Origin: CBFHSD01 sp965658375
Lineage (GTDB): Bacteria; Bacteroidota; Bacteroidia; Flavobacteriales_G; Salibacteraceae
Reading direction: 5' to 3'
Assembly: GCA_965658375.1 (NCBI GenBank)
Contig: CBFHSD010000066.1
Coordinates: 1 to 8,862, forward strand
DNA: 8,862 nt
The notes beneath the pieces are model-generated. The model was not told where the DNA came from. It did not search any database and worked only from the letters and a program-made list of their open reading frames with translations. Made by a program: the position numbers and the translations under genes. This document shows positions 1 to 5,701 of this stretch, piece after piece (positions within the stretch are counted from its first letter, which is position 1; the number at the start of each line of letters is the position of its first letter).

Positions 1-215
1 AAATTGCCCAAGAATTGGGAGATCAAATCACGATTTATAAGGTAGATACAGAGGTAGAGGCAGAGTTGTCTGCGGCTTTTGGAATACGCTCAATACCTAG
101 TTTGTTGTTTGTGCCAGTCAATAGCGCACAACCAATGATGCAAGCGGGGGCACTGCCGAAAGAAGCACTTTTAGAAGTGATCAATAAAGAGCTACTGAAT
201 AAGGCAGAAGCGTAA
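1..215 (+). CDS. trxA: Thioredoxin, C-terminal part (5' end outside window)
   Basis: The reading frame is open from the left edge (first full codon at base 3) to TAA at 213-215, so this is the 3' end of a longer gene and the TTG at 15 is not its true start. The visible 71 or so residues match the second half of a thioredoxin: a strand reading ITIYKVDTE, a helix ending AAFGIRSIPSLLF with the conserved cis-proline (the IPS of SIPSLLF), then a strand, the QAGALPKEAL segment and a C-terminal helix. The CxxC redox motif would lie upstream of the window, so activity cannot be confirmed. Thioredoxins are cytoplasmic disulfide reductases; no signal peptide can be judged here. It is the only gene read left to right and is followed by its own terminator. 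The family call is strong; the symbol is less certain because many thioredoxin paralogues exist. Confidence 0.85.
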   Translation, partial: IAQELGDQITIYKVDTEVEAELSAAFGIRSIPSLLFVPVNSAQPMMQAGALPKEALLEVINKELLNKAEA

Positions 216-242
216 CGAATTTTTTAGGTTTTTAACGATGAG

Positions 243-277
243 AAAGCCATCTGTCAATCGACAGGTGGCTTTTTTTA
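243..277 (+). terminator. Rho-independent terminator of the thioredoxin gene
   Basis: The arms GCCATCTGTC and GACAGGTGGC pair (one G-T pair) around the four-base loop AATC, with a run of T following directly on the plus strand. It lies about 30 bases after the thioredoxin stop codon. There is also a short A run on the left side, so it could act to some degree on minus-strand transcription arriving from the AraC operon. Confidence 0.9.
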
Positions 278-382
278 TGCTTTGCGAAGAATGACTTAAT
301 CAAGCATGCATTGTAATCCATCAGTCAATATTCATTTTTGAGATGCATTTCTTCTATGGCATTTGGGGTGCTGATGGCATTG

Positions 383-697
383 CTAATAACCTTTGTTACC
401 ATGCGTTTTATTAAGTAAGGTTTTCAGTTTTTCGGGGTCTTGCCTATTGTCCCAGAATGAAACTATTACAATTTCAGAGTCTGAGTCATAATAAAAGATA
501 CTGTAGTGACCTAAAGCTGAGACTTTAACGTCAACAATATTTGTTTCAGGACAAGAATCAGGATACCTCTTGATTCCTTATAGATTAGAACTAATTCTGT
601 CGATAAGCTTTTTTAAAAATGATGCAGAGTTGTTACGCTTATTCCAGTAATCTAAAACTTCACGTAACTGTATTGAAGCAGTTTCCCGAAGGGGCAT
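383..697 (-). pseudogene. RelE/ParE-family toxin gene with one in-frame stop
   Basis: Read on the minus strand from ATG (695-697), the frame gives 104 codons ending in TAG (383-385), interrupted only by TAA at 578-580 (codon 40). Before the stop it reads LREVLDYWNKRN and FLKKLIDRI, the usual N-terminal helices of RelE/ParE toxins. After it come KRYPD, then GHYSIFYYD and IVIVSFWDNRQDPEKL, which is the typical C-terminal strand and end motif of this superfamily. The frame is the same on both sides, so one base change (for example AAA to TAA) explains the break. Total length is normal for the family. Intact relatives are mRNA interferases or gyrase poisons neutralised by an antitoxin encoded next to them. 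None is seen here: the space up to the AraC stop codon is only about 65 bases. It may be a decayed orphan, or the stop may be a sequencing error. Confidence 0.8.
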
Positions 698-763
698 TGC
701 GTATAGTGTTGTTGTGTGTAGTTATTTTCTTCTTCTATTTTTAAAGCTTGGTAGTCCATGAGA

Positions 764-1675
764 TTAGTTCATCTTATACTTTTCTCTATACTCTGTTGGG
801 CTTATGCCTTCTTTCTTTTTGAATAGCCTAGAAAAATATGGCGGGTATTCAAACCCCAATTCATATGCGACTTCAGATACAGTTTTTTGGGGATCAAGCA
901 GTATGTTTTTGGCCTCGTCTATCAAATACAATTGAAGGTGCTCGGTGCTGGTTTTACCTGTTTCTTTTTTTAGGGTATCGCTTAAGTAGCGCTGCGAAAC
1001 CGAAAGATGTTCTGCAATTTGTTCAATGCTCGGAATGCCATTTTCCTTAAGCTGGCCAGAGTCAAAACATTTTTCCAATTGCTGCCTGAACTGCTCTAGC
1101 AAGTCATTTGAAAGCTCTGTTCTGTTAATGAATTGTCTTTCATAAAATCGTTGTGCATATTTCAACAAAGTGCTGAGGTGTGAAAGGATAATATCCTTGC
1201 TAAATGAGTCTTGATTGTTCTGATATTCAAGTTCAATGTTTTGAATGATCAACTCAATTTGCTTTTCTTCCTTCGGTGATAAGTGAAGGGCTTCGTTGGC
1301 CGAATATGAAAAAAATCCATACTTCTTAATATCCTGAGCCAACTCTGTCCCTTTCAAAAAGTCTTCATGAAAATTGATCGAAAACCCTTTTTGCTCAAAC
1401 ACTGCAGTATTTTCCCACTGTAGCACTTGCCTTGGAGCGATAAAAAACAAGGCACCATTAGTGAAATCGTATTTAGTGCGACCGTAGGTCAAATCTCCCT
1501 TTATAATTTTCTTAAAGCTAATGGTGTAGCAATCGTTGGTGATGGGAGGTGAACTTTCTTTGAGGCAAGGCAAAAAACCATCGCTCATAGCAGTAAACAA
1601 GCCAATCATTGGGTGCTCTGGGCGAGGAAGCTCCAGATATTCTAAATAGGTTGAAAGTGTTTTAAAGTGCCGCAT
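764..1675 (-). CDS. AraC-family transcriptional regulator
   Basis: A 303-residue protein starting at ATG (1673-1675). Residues 1 to about 180 fit a cupin-like sensor half (LFFIAPRQVLQW and FSINFHEDFLKG are typical strands). Residues about 215-300 hold the two helix-turn-helix units of the AraC family: IEQIAEHLSVSQRYLSDTLKK near 218-238, and VSEVAYELGFEYPPYFSRLF near 266-285, followed by the family end motif KKEGISPTEYREKY. It is expected to bind DNA in response to a small effector that I cannot name. Its start codon lies one base after the stop of the upstream membrane-protein gene, so it is the last gene of the SDR operon and probably regulates that operon. Length and domain order are normal for the family. 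Confidence 0.92.
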   Translation of the reverse strand: MRHFKTLSTYLEYLELPRPEHPMIGLFTAMSDGFLPCLKESSPPITNDCYTISFKKIIKGDLTYGRTKYDFTNGALFFIAPRQVLQWENTAVFEQKGFSINFHEDFLKGTELAQDIKKYGFFSYSANEALHLSPKEEKQIELIIQNIELEYQNNQDSFSKDIILSHLSTLLKYAQRFYERQFINRTELSNDLLEQFRQQLEKCFDSGQLKENGIPSIEQIAEHLSVSQRYLSDTLKKETGKTSTEHLQLYLIDEAKNILLDPQKTVSEVAYELGFEYPPYFSRLFKKKEGISPTEYREKYKMN

Positions 1676-1676
1676 T

Positions 1677-2189
1677 TTACTTCTGAATTTCTTTTTGAGC
1701 TTGAATTAATTGCTGGTTGTACTCGGCAATACGCGCGTGTGCCAAGCCATCAATAAGCATAATCACCGCAAGCATGGCAATACTGGTAATCATACTGGCG
1801 CGCCAAATAGGTGCATCTGCAAAGAAAAGTACCACAGCGCAAACCGCAATAATGATAGGAATAGCAGTGAAAACGATGTTTTTGTATTCTTTCAAAGTGG
1901 CTTCTGAACGCTCTAATTCTGAAGTGATAAATGCTGAGGTATCTGCCTTGTAGGCTGTTTCAAACTGAGTTATTCTGTTTTTATTGGTAAAGAATAGTCC
2001 GGCTCCAATAAGCACTAACAGGATGCCTGCTACCAACGCAGGAATGATATAGGCTTTGGCTAAATCGGTTTTGCCCACTTGCCAAAAACCAATGCTTATG
2101 GCGATCAATACCAATCCCGCTATGGCGAAAAATGGTGTAGAAACGAGTTCTGCTTTTGCCCAATCTGTGGCTGTTTTTAGTATGTCCAT
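1677..2189 (-). CDS. Four-helix membrane protein of the SDR-AraC operon, function unknown
   Basis: A 170-residue protein. I take ATG (2187-2189, MDILKTATDWAK) as the start rather than the TTG two codons upstream. Four hydrophobic segments are visible near residues 17-36, 46-68, 106-124 and 129-147. A polar, helical middle (about 70-104, rich in Glu, Lys and Thr) separates the two hairpins, and the tail is charged. No catalytic motif is evident. I recognise it as a conserved hypothetical protein that, to my memory, accompanies SDR and AraC genes in Bacteroidota, but I know of no assigned role. It lies 25 bases after the SDR stop codon and one base before the AraC start codon, so the three are almost certainly cotranscribed. 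Confidence 0.85.
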   Translation of the reverse strand: MDILKTATDWAKAELVSTPFFAIAGLVLIAISIGFWQVGKTDLAKAYIIPALVAGILLVLIGAGLFFTNKNRITQFETAYKADTSAFITSELERSEATLKEYKNIVFTAIPIIIAVCAVVLFFADAPIWRASMITSIAMLAVIMLIDGLAHARIAEYNQQLIQAQKEIQK

Positions 2190-2214
2190 TTCCAACGATT
2201 TTACGTTTTCTAAT

Positions 2215-3168
2215 TTAAAGATTCCAGCTTATGCCTGTTTCTTTTTCAGATAAGTTCCATAATCTTTGCATTACTGCTTTGTCCTTGGCGTGCGACTTAA
2301 TTTCGTGTGGACCTACTGGACCTACCCAATTACTTCTTCCTCTTGGGCCATAAAATGCGTTCTCATCTAAGCCAGGCTCGGTCGCACACATCAATTCTGG
2401 GTAAGCTCCATTTTCAGCTGGCTGTGTAAGTGGTGTTAATTTCATGATTCCAAAAATTATTTTCATCATGAAGCTACCGTTGGTTGCAATCAAAGAAGTT
2501 CTAGAAGAACCTGGATGACAGGCGTAGGCTTTTACATCGGTTTTTCCATCGGCTTTTAATCTGTCATTTAACTCGTACACTGACATGATTTGCGCTAGTT
2601 TGCTTTGGCTATAGGCATTATTTGGCGTATAATCTTTTTCCCAATTCAAATCGTCAAACTTGATGGTTTTAATACCCATATCATAGCCCATGCTACCTAC
2701 AGTTACAATGCGGCCTTTTGATTTTTCAATTAAGGGAAATAACATTGCCTGAAGTGAGAAGTGTCCAAAGTAATTCACACCCATTTGCAATTCCCAACCT
2801 TCTTTGGTTAGTTCTCTTGTGGGAGTTTGAGCAATGGCACCATTGCACATTAAAGCGTCTATGCGATTTGCTTTTTCAAGAACTTCGGCTGCTGCTTTTA
2901 TAACAGAAGCCTGATCACCCAAGTCCATAGTGATGTTAACGACATCTATTTCCTTACCTAGTTTTTCTTTTAGTGCTGCAATGGTGGCTGTCGCTTTTTT
3001 AGGGTTGCGATTTAGCATCACAACTTTTGCATCTTTAGATAAAAGAATGCGAGTTGCTTCAAAACCAGTGCCGCTGGTGGTGCCTGTTATCACAAAGGTT
3101 TTTCCTTTTTGTGATTTCATTCTGTCGGGTGTCCAGCCCTTTTTTCCGAAAGGATTTTTTGTGCTCAT
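2215..3168 (-). CDS. Short-chain dehydrogenase/reductase (SDR)
   Basis: A 317-residue NAD(P)-dependent oxidoreductase with a Rossmann fold. Visible landmarks, counted from ATG at 3168: the glycine-rich nucleotide loop TGTTSGTG (28-35), a basic NRN after the second strand (about 53-55, suggesting NADP preference), DL at 82-83, CNGA at 108-111 in place of the usual NNAG, Asn132, Ser159, and the catalytic pair Tyr186 and Lys190 in YSQSK. The longer C-terminal part, including YGPRGRSNWVGP, recalls retinol-dehydrogenase-like SDRs. The substrate cannot be read from sequence. An extension of 8 codons to a TTG at 3192 is possible, but ATG with GAG just upstream is preferred. It is the first gene of the SDR / membrane protein / AraC operon, and its upstream side abuts repeat A of the cassette array after about 95 bases in which I see no clear promoter. 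Confidence 0.93.
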   Translation of the reverse strand: MSTKNPFGKKGWTPDRMKSQKGKTFVITGTTSGTGFEATRILLSKDAKVVMLNRNPKKATATIAALKEKLGKEIDVVNITMDLGDQASVIKAAAEVLEKANRIDALMCNGAIAQTPTRELTKEGWELQMGVNYFGHFSLQAMLFPLIEKSKGRIVTVGSMGYDMGIKTIKFDDLNWEKDYTPNNAYSQSKLAQIMSVYELNDRLKADGKTDVKAYACHPGSSRTSLIATNGSFMMKIIFGIMKLTPLTQPAENGAYPELMCATEPGLDENAFYGPRGRSNWVGPVGPHEIKSHAKDKAVMQRLWNLSEKETGISWNL

Positions 3169-3262
3169 CTCTATTTTACTTTGTTGATACAAAGATCAGT
3201 ACGGAGTAGATTCCCCGTCTTATACAGATTTTCTTTTGATGTATACTTTTTGGTTTTTAATT

Positions 3263-3396
3263 GCACACAACGGTTGGGCTATGGCATATGGCGGTTTCGA
3301 ACCACTTTCCTGTCCACCGAAACCAAACCTGGCTAAGGAGCGAAAACCTTGCTGGTAGCCGATCACGCGCCATAAGCTATATGCGTTGTTAGCTAC
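3263..3396 (-). repeat. attC-like repeat A, after the DUF4345 gene
   Basis: A 134-base imperfect palindrome. Outer arms ACAACG (3267-3272) and CGTTGT (3384-3389) pair, then ATGGCG (3288-3293) with CGCCAT (3368-3373), and further in GGTTTCG with CGAAACC. On the gene strand the left core is GCTAAC and the right core is GTTGTGT, a poorer fit to GTTRRRY than in B and C. The plus-strand motif AACGGTTGGGCTA (3269-3281) matches the consensus of repeats B to D. The TAG stop of the DUF4345 gene overlaps its left edge. Confidence 0.65.
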
Positions 3397-3896
3397 TGAC
3401 TTATTTTGGTTTTTTTCTCTGTTACAATCAATTTCAATCCAAAGAGTCCGATGATTAATTCTAGAATCAGGTAAACAGTAAATGACCAATGAGACATTCC
3501 ATCTACTATAAAACTGATCATTCTTCCTCCAGCTACGCCCAATACAAAAACAACCAAACAGTACATGGCAGGTCTTCTTATAATAGGCTTAGAAAATCCG
3601 AGAATCCATATAAAGACTTGACCGAAATATATACCCATTACGGCTCTCATAATATGTTTTAGGTTTACACTGCTGACATCAAAACCATACAGAAGCGTCA
3701 AGGTTTTTTCTGGNNNNNNNNNNNNNNNNNNNNNNNNNNNNNNNNNNNNNNNNNNNNNNNNNNNNNNNNNNNNNNNNNNNNNNNNNNNNNNNNNNNNNNN
3801 NNNNNNNNNNNNTATAAAACCATATCCTAAAGCGATTGGAACTAATCCAATAGCCGTAATCAAGAGCACTGATTTTTGTAATCGTTCATTAGTCAT
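3393..3896 (-). CDS. DUF4345 family membrane protein (contains an assembly gap)
   Basis: The frame runs from ATG (3894-3896) to TAG (3393-3395) and contains 99 Ns covering 33 codons. The visible part has four hydrophobic segments: about 9-28 before the gap (LLITAIGLVPIALGYGFI), then three after it. The stretches HIMRAVMGIYFGQVFIWILG, RRPAMYCLVVFVLGVAGGRM and SFIVDG, followed by a final ILELIIGLFGLKLI helix, fit the DUF4345 family (arginine in helix 2, GR in helix 3, then a DG pair). The family has no known biochemical role. Members are usually near 130 residues; removing the Ns leaves 134, so the gap may hold nothing. Cassette-borne: it starts about 30 bases after repeat B and its stop codon overlaps repeat A. 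A weak upstream A-rich stretch is the only translation signal seen. Confidence 0.72.
   Translation of the reverse strand: MTNERLQKSVLLITAIGLVPIALGYGFIXXXXXXXXXXXXXXXXXXXXXXXXXXXXXXXXXPEKTLTLLYGFDVSSVNLKHIMRAVMGIYFGQVFIWILGFSKPIIRRPAMYCLVVFVLGVAGGRMISFIVDGMSHWSFTVYLILELIIGLFGLKLIVTEKKTKISQ
3714..3812. other. Assembly gap of 99 Ns
   Basis: A run of 99 unknown bases inside the DUF4345 gene. The minus-strand codons on either side (…GYGFI and PEKTL…) stay in one frame whether 99 or 0 bases are present. Nothing can be said about its real content. Confidence 0.99.
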
Positions 3897-3926
3897 TTTT
3901 TTAATGTTTTTAGTTTGATTCAGTTG

Positions 3927-3998
3927 GTAGCTAATGGTTTGGCTAAACGCAGTAGCCCAGCATAGGGACTATTGCCGTTTTAGTCTTTGTTAGGCACA
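3927..3998 (-). repeat. attC-like repeat B, after the 301-aa membrane protein gene
   Basis: On the gene strand the left core GCCTAAC fits RYYYAAC exactly; the right core is ATTAGCT. The inner arms CTAAAACG and CGTTTAG pair except for one extra A on the left side, like the extrahelical base typical of the L'' box of attC sites. The tip pairs AATAGTCCC with GGGCTACT imperfectly. The plus-strand motif AATGGTTTGGCTA (3933-3945) matches repeats A, C and D. The last codons and TAA stop of the upstream gene lie inside it. Confidence 0.7.
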
Positions 3999-4885
3999 GC
4001 ATTCTTTTCATATAAATTATGGATTATTAGCATTAAATAGCCAAATATCACAGAACTAATTATCAGAATATTACCTATAATCCCGACTGAAGAGAATGAA
4101 ACTTTTATTAGAATAGTTGATATTACGAATCCTGAGTTTCGCATGATTTTGTAAAATTTGTCAGAATAAAAGAAAGAAGCTAACAGTAATAATACATCAA
4201 TAATTATTAAAATATTAAAGAACTCATCGAAAAATACATTGTTTATGTTTGTAAATTCTAATATCCCATTAGAAAAGTCTTTAGTAGTAATTATACCCCA
4301 CTTTATCAATGAATAAGCTGCAAAAACAAATAATATTGGTACAAGAATAATTGCCAAAAGTTGTTTTAATTGTACAAATTTTTTAATACTTTCTCCTCGT
4401 TCATTAGGTTGGTTTATTGAAATATATTCTCTCTTTCGGATTACATTGTAGAAAAGATATATTACAAAGAACAATATCAATGACGTTAAAACATCTATTG
4501 TAAATTGTAAATCATCTTTGTTTTGAAACCAATTTGAATCTAACTCGACATAAGCTAAATCTTTGAAAATTTTTCTTATCACAATCAGGGTAATTATTTC
4601 GTACTGTTTTCCTATGTAAGCGGTAATGGACTTAGGCAGATAATAAACGAGTAGAAATACTTCAAATATCAAAATGAAAGAAAATGGAGTATATATGGCA
4701 GCTATTGGATTCTTAAAGAATTTTTGTTCAATGTCAATTATTCCTTGAATGTTTAGCAATATTATGATTAAGTGAATTAAGTAACTAGTAATAGCTATGA
4801 CCAACGTAAATTTTTCTATTTCCTTTTTCCTCTCTTCGGATAATAGAGCATTAGATAATTTTGGTATTACTTTAGATTTTTTCAC
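3980..4885 (-). CDS. Multi-span membrane protein of unknown function (cassette cargo)
   Basis: A 301-residue protein read from a GTG start (4883-4885) followed by an A/T-rich, lysine-starting sequence; no ATG lies nearby upstream in frame. I see six or seven hydrophobic helices, near residues 26-46, 61-82, 128-148, 175-197, 222-240 and 254-290 (possibly two). Between helices 2 and 3 is a polar-to-hydrophobic segment, IGKQYEIITLIVIRKIFKDL (91-110), which stands out as a likely conserved region. A basic loop at 149-172 is probably cytoplasmic. I do not recognise a named family. The gene is visibly richer in A and T than the flanking chromosomal genes. It begins 16 bases after repeat C and its final five codons and stop codon (3980-3982) lie inside repeat B, as expected for a cassette gene. 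Confidence 0.8.
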   Translation of the reverse strand: MKKSKVIPKLSNALLSEERKKEIEKFTLVIAITSYLIHLIIILLNIQGIIDIEQKFFKNPIAAIYTPFSFILIFEVFLLVYYLPKSITAYIGKQYEIITLIVIRKIFKDLAYVELDSNWFQNKDDLQFTIDVLTSLILFFVIYLFYNVIRKREYISINQPNERGESIKKFVQLKQLLAIILVPILFVFAAYSLIKWGIITTKDFSNGILEFTNINNVFFDEFFNILIIIDVLLLLASFFYSDKFYKIMRNSGFVISTILIKVSFSSVGIIGNILIISSVIFGYLMLIIHNLYEKNAVPNKD

Positions 4886-4901
4886 AATTTATTCTATTTG
4901 T

Positions 4902-4960
4902 TGTGCCTAACTGTTTGGCTAAAATGAGTTTTAATGCTGTTTAGGTTTTGTTGGGGGCAG
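4902..4960 (-). repeat. attC-like repeat C, after the Imm11-like gene
   Basis: The shortest repeat. On the gene strand the left core is CCCCAAC and the right core GTTAGGC fits GTTRRRY exactly. Inner arms CTAAA and TTTAG pair. The plus-strand motif AACTGTTTGGCTA (4909-4921) matches repeats A, B and D. The stop codon of the upstream gene (4964-4966) lies three bases outside it. Confidence 0.7.
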
Positions 4961-4963
4961 TTT

Positions 4964-5470
4964 TTACAATTCTTCAATTTCAAGATTGGTAAGTTTGTGT
5001 TTTTTTAATAATTCAGCTACTTGTTTTGTACACGCAAAAATTAACGTATCCTTTAACGTAAAAAAGTCCGAACCATCCCAAGTGTCAAGGTCAAACCTTA
5101 TATTCTCTTCTTCATAATTATTCAATTGTTCGAGATTTTGAATTGCTCCCGCAATTGAAGTTATGATTAGTGCGTTATAGCATTTCTCTGTGTGACCTTG
5201 AATTGAAATAGGAAAGGTTTTTAATCCTGTCAGATTGTTGTCATCAATAATTTGTTTGAACCTATCTGAGATTGCAAAATGTGTTGAATTGTTGAAAGGT
5301 AAAATATCAAGCCATTTTTTTCCTTTAATCACTCTGAATGAATTCTTTTTTAAAAGTTCACTTGATTTGTCAATATGAGCTAGAGTATCAAATTCTGTAT
5401 CAGCCTCGATTGTAACTGAACTCCTTCCATAACTGATTTTTGCGTCAAACTTGTAGAATTCTTGTGTCAT
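4964..5470 (-). CDS. Small soluble protein, possibly Imm11/DUF1629-like immunity family (cassette cargo)
   Basis: A 168-residue protein from ATG (5468-5470) with no signal peptide or membrane helix. Two segments resemble each other: about 66-88 (FAISDRFKQIIDDNNLTGLKTFPI) in part, and about 145-167, which ends ELLKKHKLTNLEI. Each has a strand, a helix bearing a Leu-Leu or Ile-Ile pair, then LTxL and a final strand. That pattern, plus WDGSDFF (131-137) just before the second copy, recalls the Imm11/DUF1629 group of polymorphic-toxin immunity proteins. I base this on pattern memory only. No toxin gene lies next to it, which would suit an immunity or defence gene carried alone on a cassette. It starts 13 bases after repeat D and stops three bases before repeat C. 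Confidence 0.72.
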   Translation of the reverse strand: MTQEFYKFDAKISYGRSSVTIEADTEFDTLAHIDKSSELLKKNSFRVIKGKKWLDILPFNNSTHFAISDRFKQIIDDNNLTGLKTFPISIQGHTEKCYNALIITSIAGAIQNLEQLNNYEEENIRFDLDTWDGSDFFTLKDTLIFACTKQVAELLKKHKLTNLEIEEL

Positions 5471-5480
5471 AATTTTTAAT

Positions 5481-5572
5481 TACCGCCAACGTTTTGGCTA
5501 TGAGCGGTGCGGCTAGAAAGGTACAATTTTTCGATTGGCACTGGTTGATTAGCCAGCCGTTGGCTGTGATTT
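5481..5572 (-). repeat. attC-like repeat D, apparently without its own gene
   Basis: Perfect outer arms GCCAACG (5485-5491) and CGTTGGC (5558-5564). Inner GGCTA (5496-5500 and again 5511-5515) can pair with TAGCC (5550-5554). The plus-strand motif AACGTTTTGGCTA (5488-5500) matches repeats A to C. Only about 20 bases separate it from repeat E, so the unit it ends has no room for a gene. Confidence 0.68.
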
Positions 5573-5589
5573 AATTTCATTTATAAAAT

Positions 5590-5668
5590 GTCAGTCCAAC
5601 GGACTGGCGGGTGAGGTGCACTTGGCTCAAAGCCACAAGCACAAAGGCCATGAAAAAACGTTAGAGTA
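5590..5668 (-). repeat. attC-like repeat E, right boundary of the array
   Basis: On the gene strand the left core is TCTAAC (CTCTAAC against RYYYAAC) and the right core GTTGGAC fits GTTRRRY. It contains a hairpin: GTGC (5616-5619) with GCAC (5639-5642) and GGCT (5624-5627) with AGCC (5631-5634). AAC-N5-GGC (5598-5608) has the same spacing as in A to D, but TTKGGCTA is not kept. It may also serve as the transcription end of the L,D-transpeptidase gene 34 bases away. Confidence 0.5.
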
Positions 5669-5701
5669 TAAGAGCCTTGGGCAGTTTTTTCATCATGAGC
5701 T

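Larger units (their letters stand above)
3263..5668 (-). mobile_element. Integron-like gene cassette array without integrase (CALIN-like)
   Basis: Three unrelated minus-strand genes alternate with structured repeats A (3263-3396), B (3927-3998), C (4902-4960), D (5481-5572) and E (5590-5668). Each gene ends in or right beside a repeat, and the next cassette begins right after one. On the gene strand the repeats have a left core resembling RYYYAAC and a right core resembling GTTRRRY, as integron attC sites do. The beginning of each cassette is the inverse complement of the left core of its own repeat: TGTGCCTAAC at 4902-4911 against GTTAGGCACA at 3989-3998, and GTAGCTAA at 3927-3934 against TTAGCTAC at 3389-3396. 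Cassette genes look more A+T-rich than the flanks. No tyrosine recombinase, attI site or transposase is visible. Existing knowledge: attC clusters lacking an integrase are known as CALINs. Calling this one is an inference from sequence pattern. Confidence 0.65.

Noticed and set aside
652..759. 35-aa minus-strand frame starting 4 bases after the AraC stop (MDYQALKIEEENN…), as a possible antitoxin remnant
   Set aside because: It overlaps the toxin frame, has no recognisable antitoxin motif and no clear ribosome site. Kept only as a place to look for a frameshifted remnant.
3169..3192. Eight-codon TTG-started N-terminal extension of the SDR
   Set aside because: The ATG at 3168 has a better upstream purine stretch and gives the usual SDR N-terminus; the extension covers a small palindrome, CTTTGT…ACAAAG, more likely untranslated.
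3169..3262. A Bacteroidota-type promoter (TAnnTTTG) before the SDR gene
   Set aside because: The nearest match on the minus strand is GATCTTTG, one base off, and no TTG box lies at the right distance, so it is not claimed.
3220..3489. Minus-strand 89-aa open frame
   Set aside because: It runs through the whole of repeat A and overlaps the DUF4345 gene in another frame; the translation has no family character.
3263..5668. CRISPR array from the recurring short motif
   Set aside because: Only four or five copies, spaced by hundreds of bases, imperfect and palindromic, with protein-coding genes between them and no cas gene.
3263..5668. Insertion sequence or transposon ends
   Set aside because: No transposase frame, no direct target duplication seen, and every repeat is a palindrome at a gene end, not one of a pair of terminal inverted repeats.
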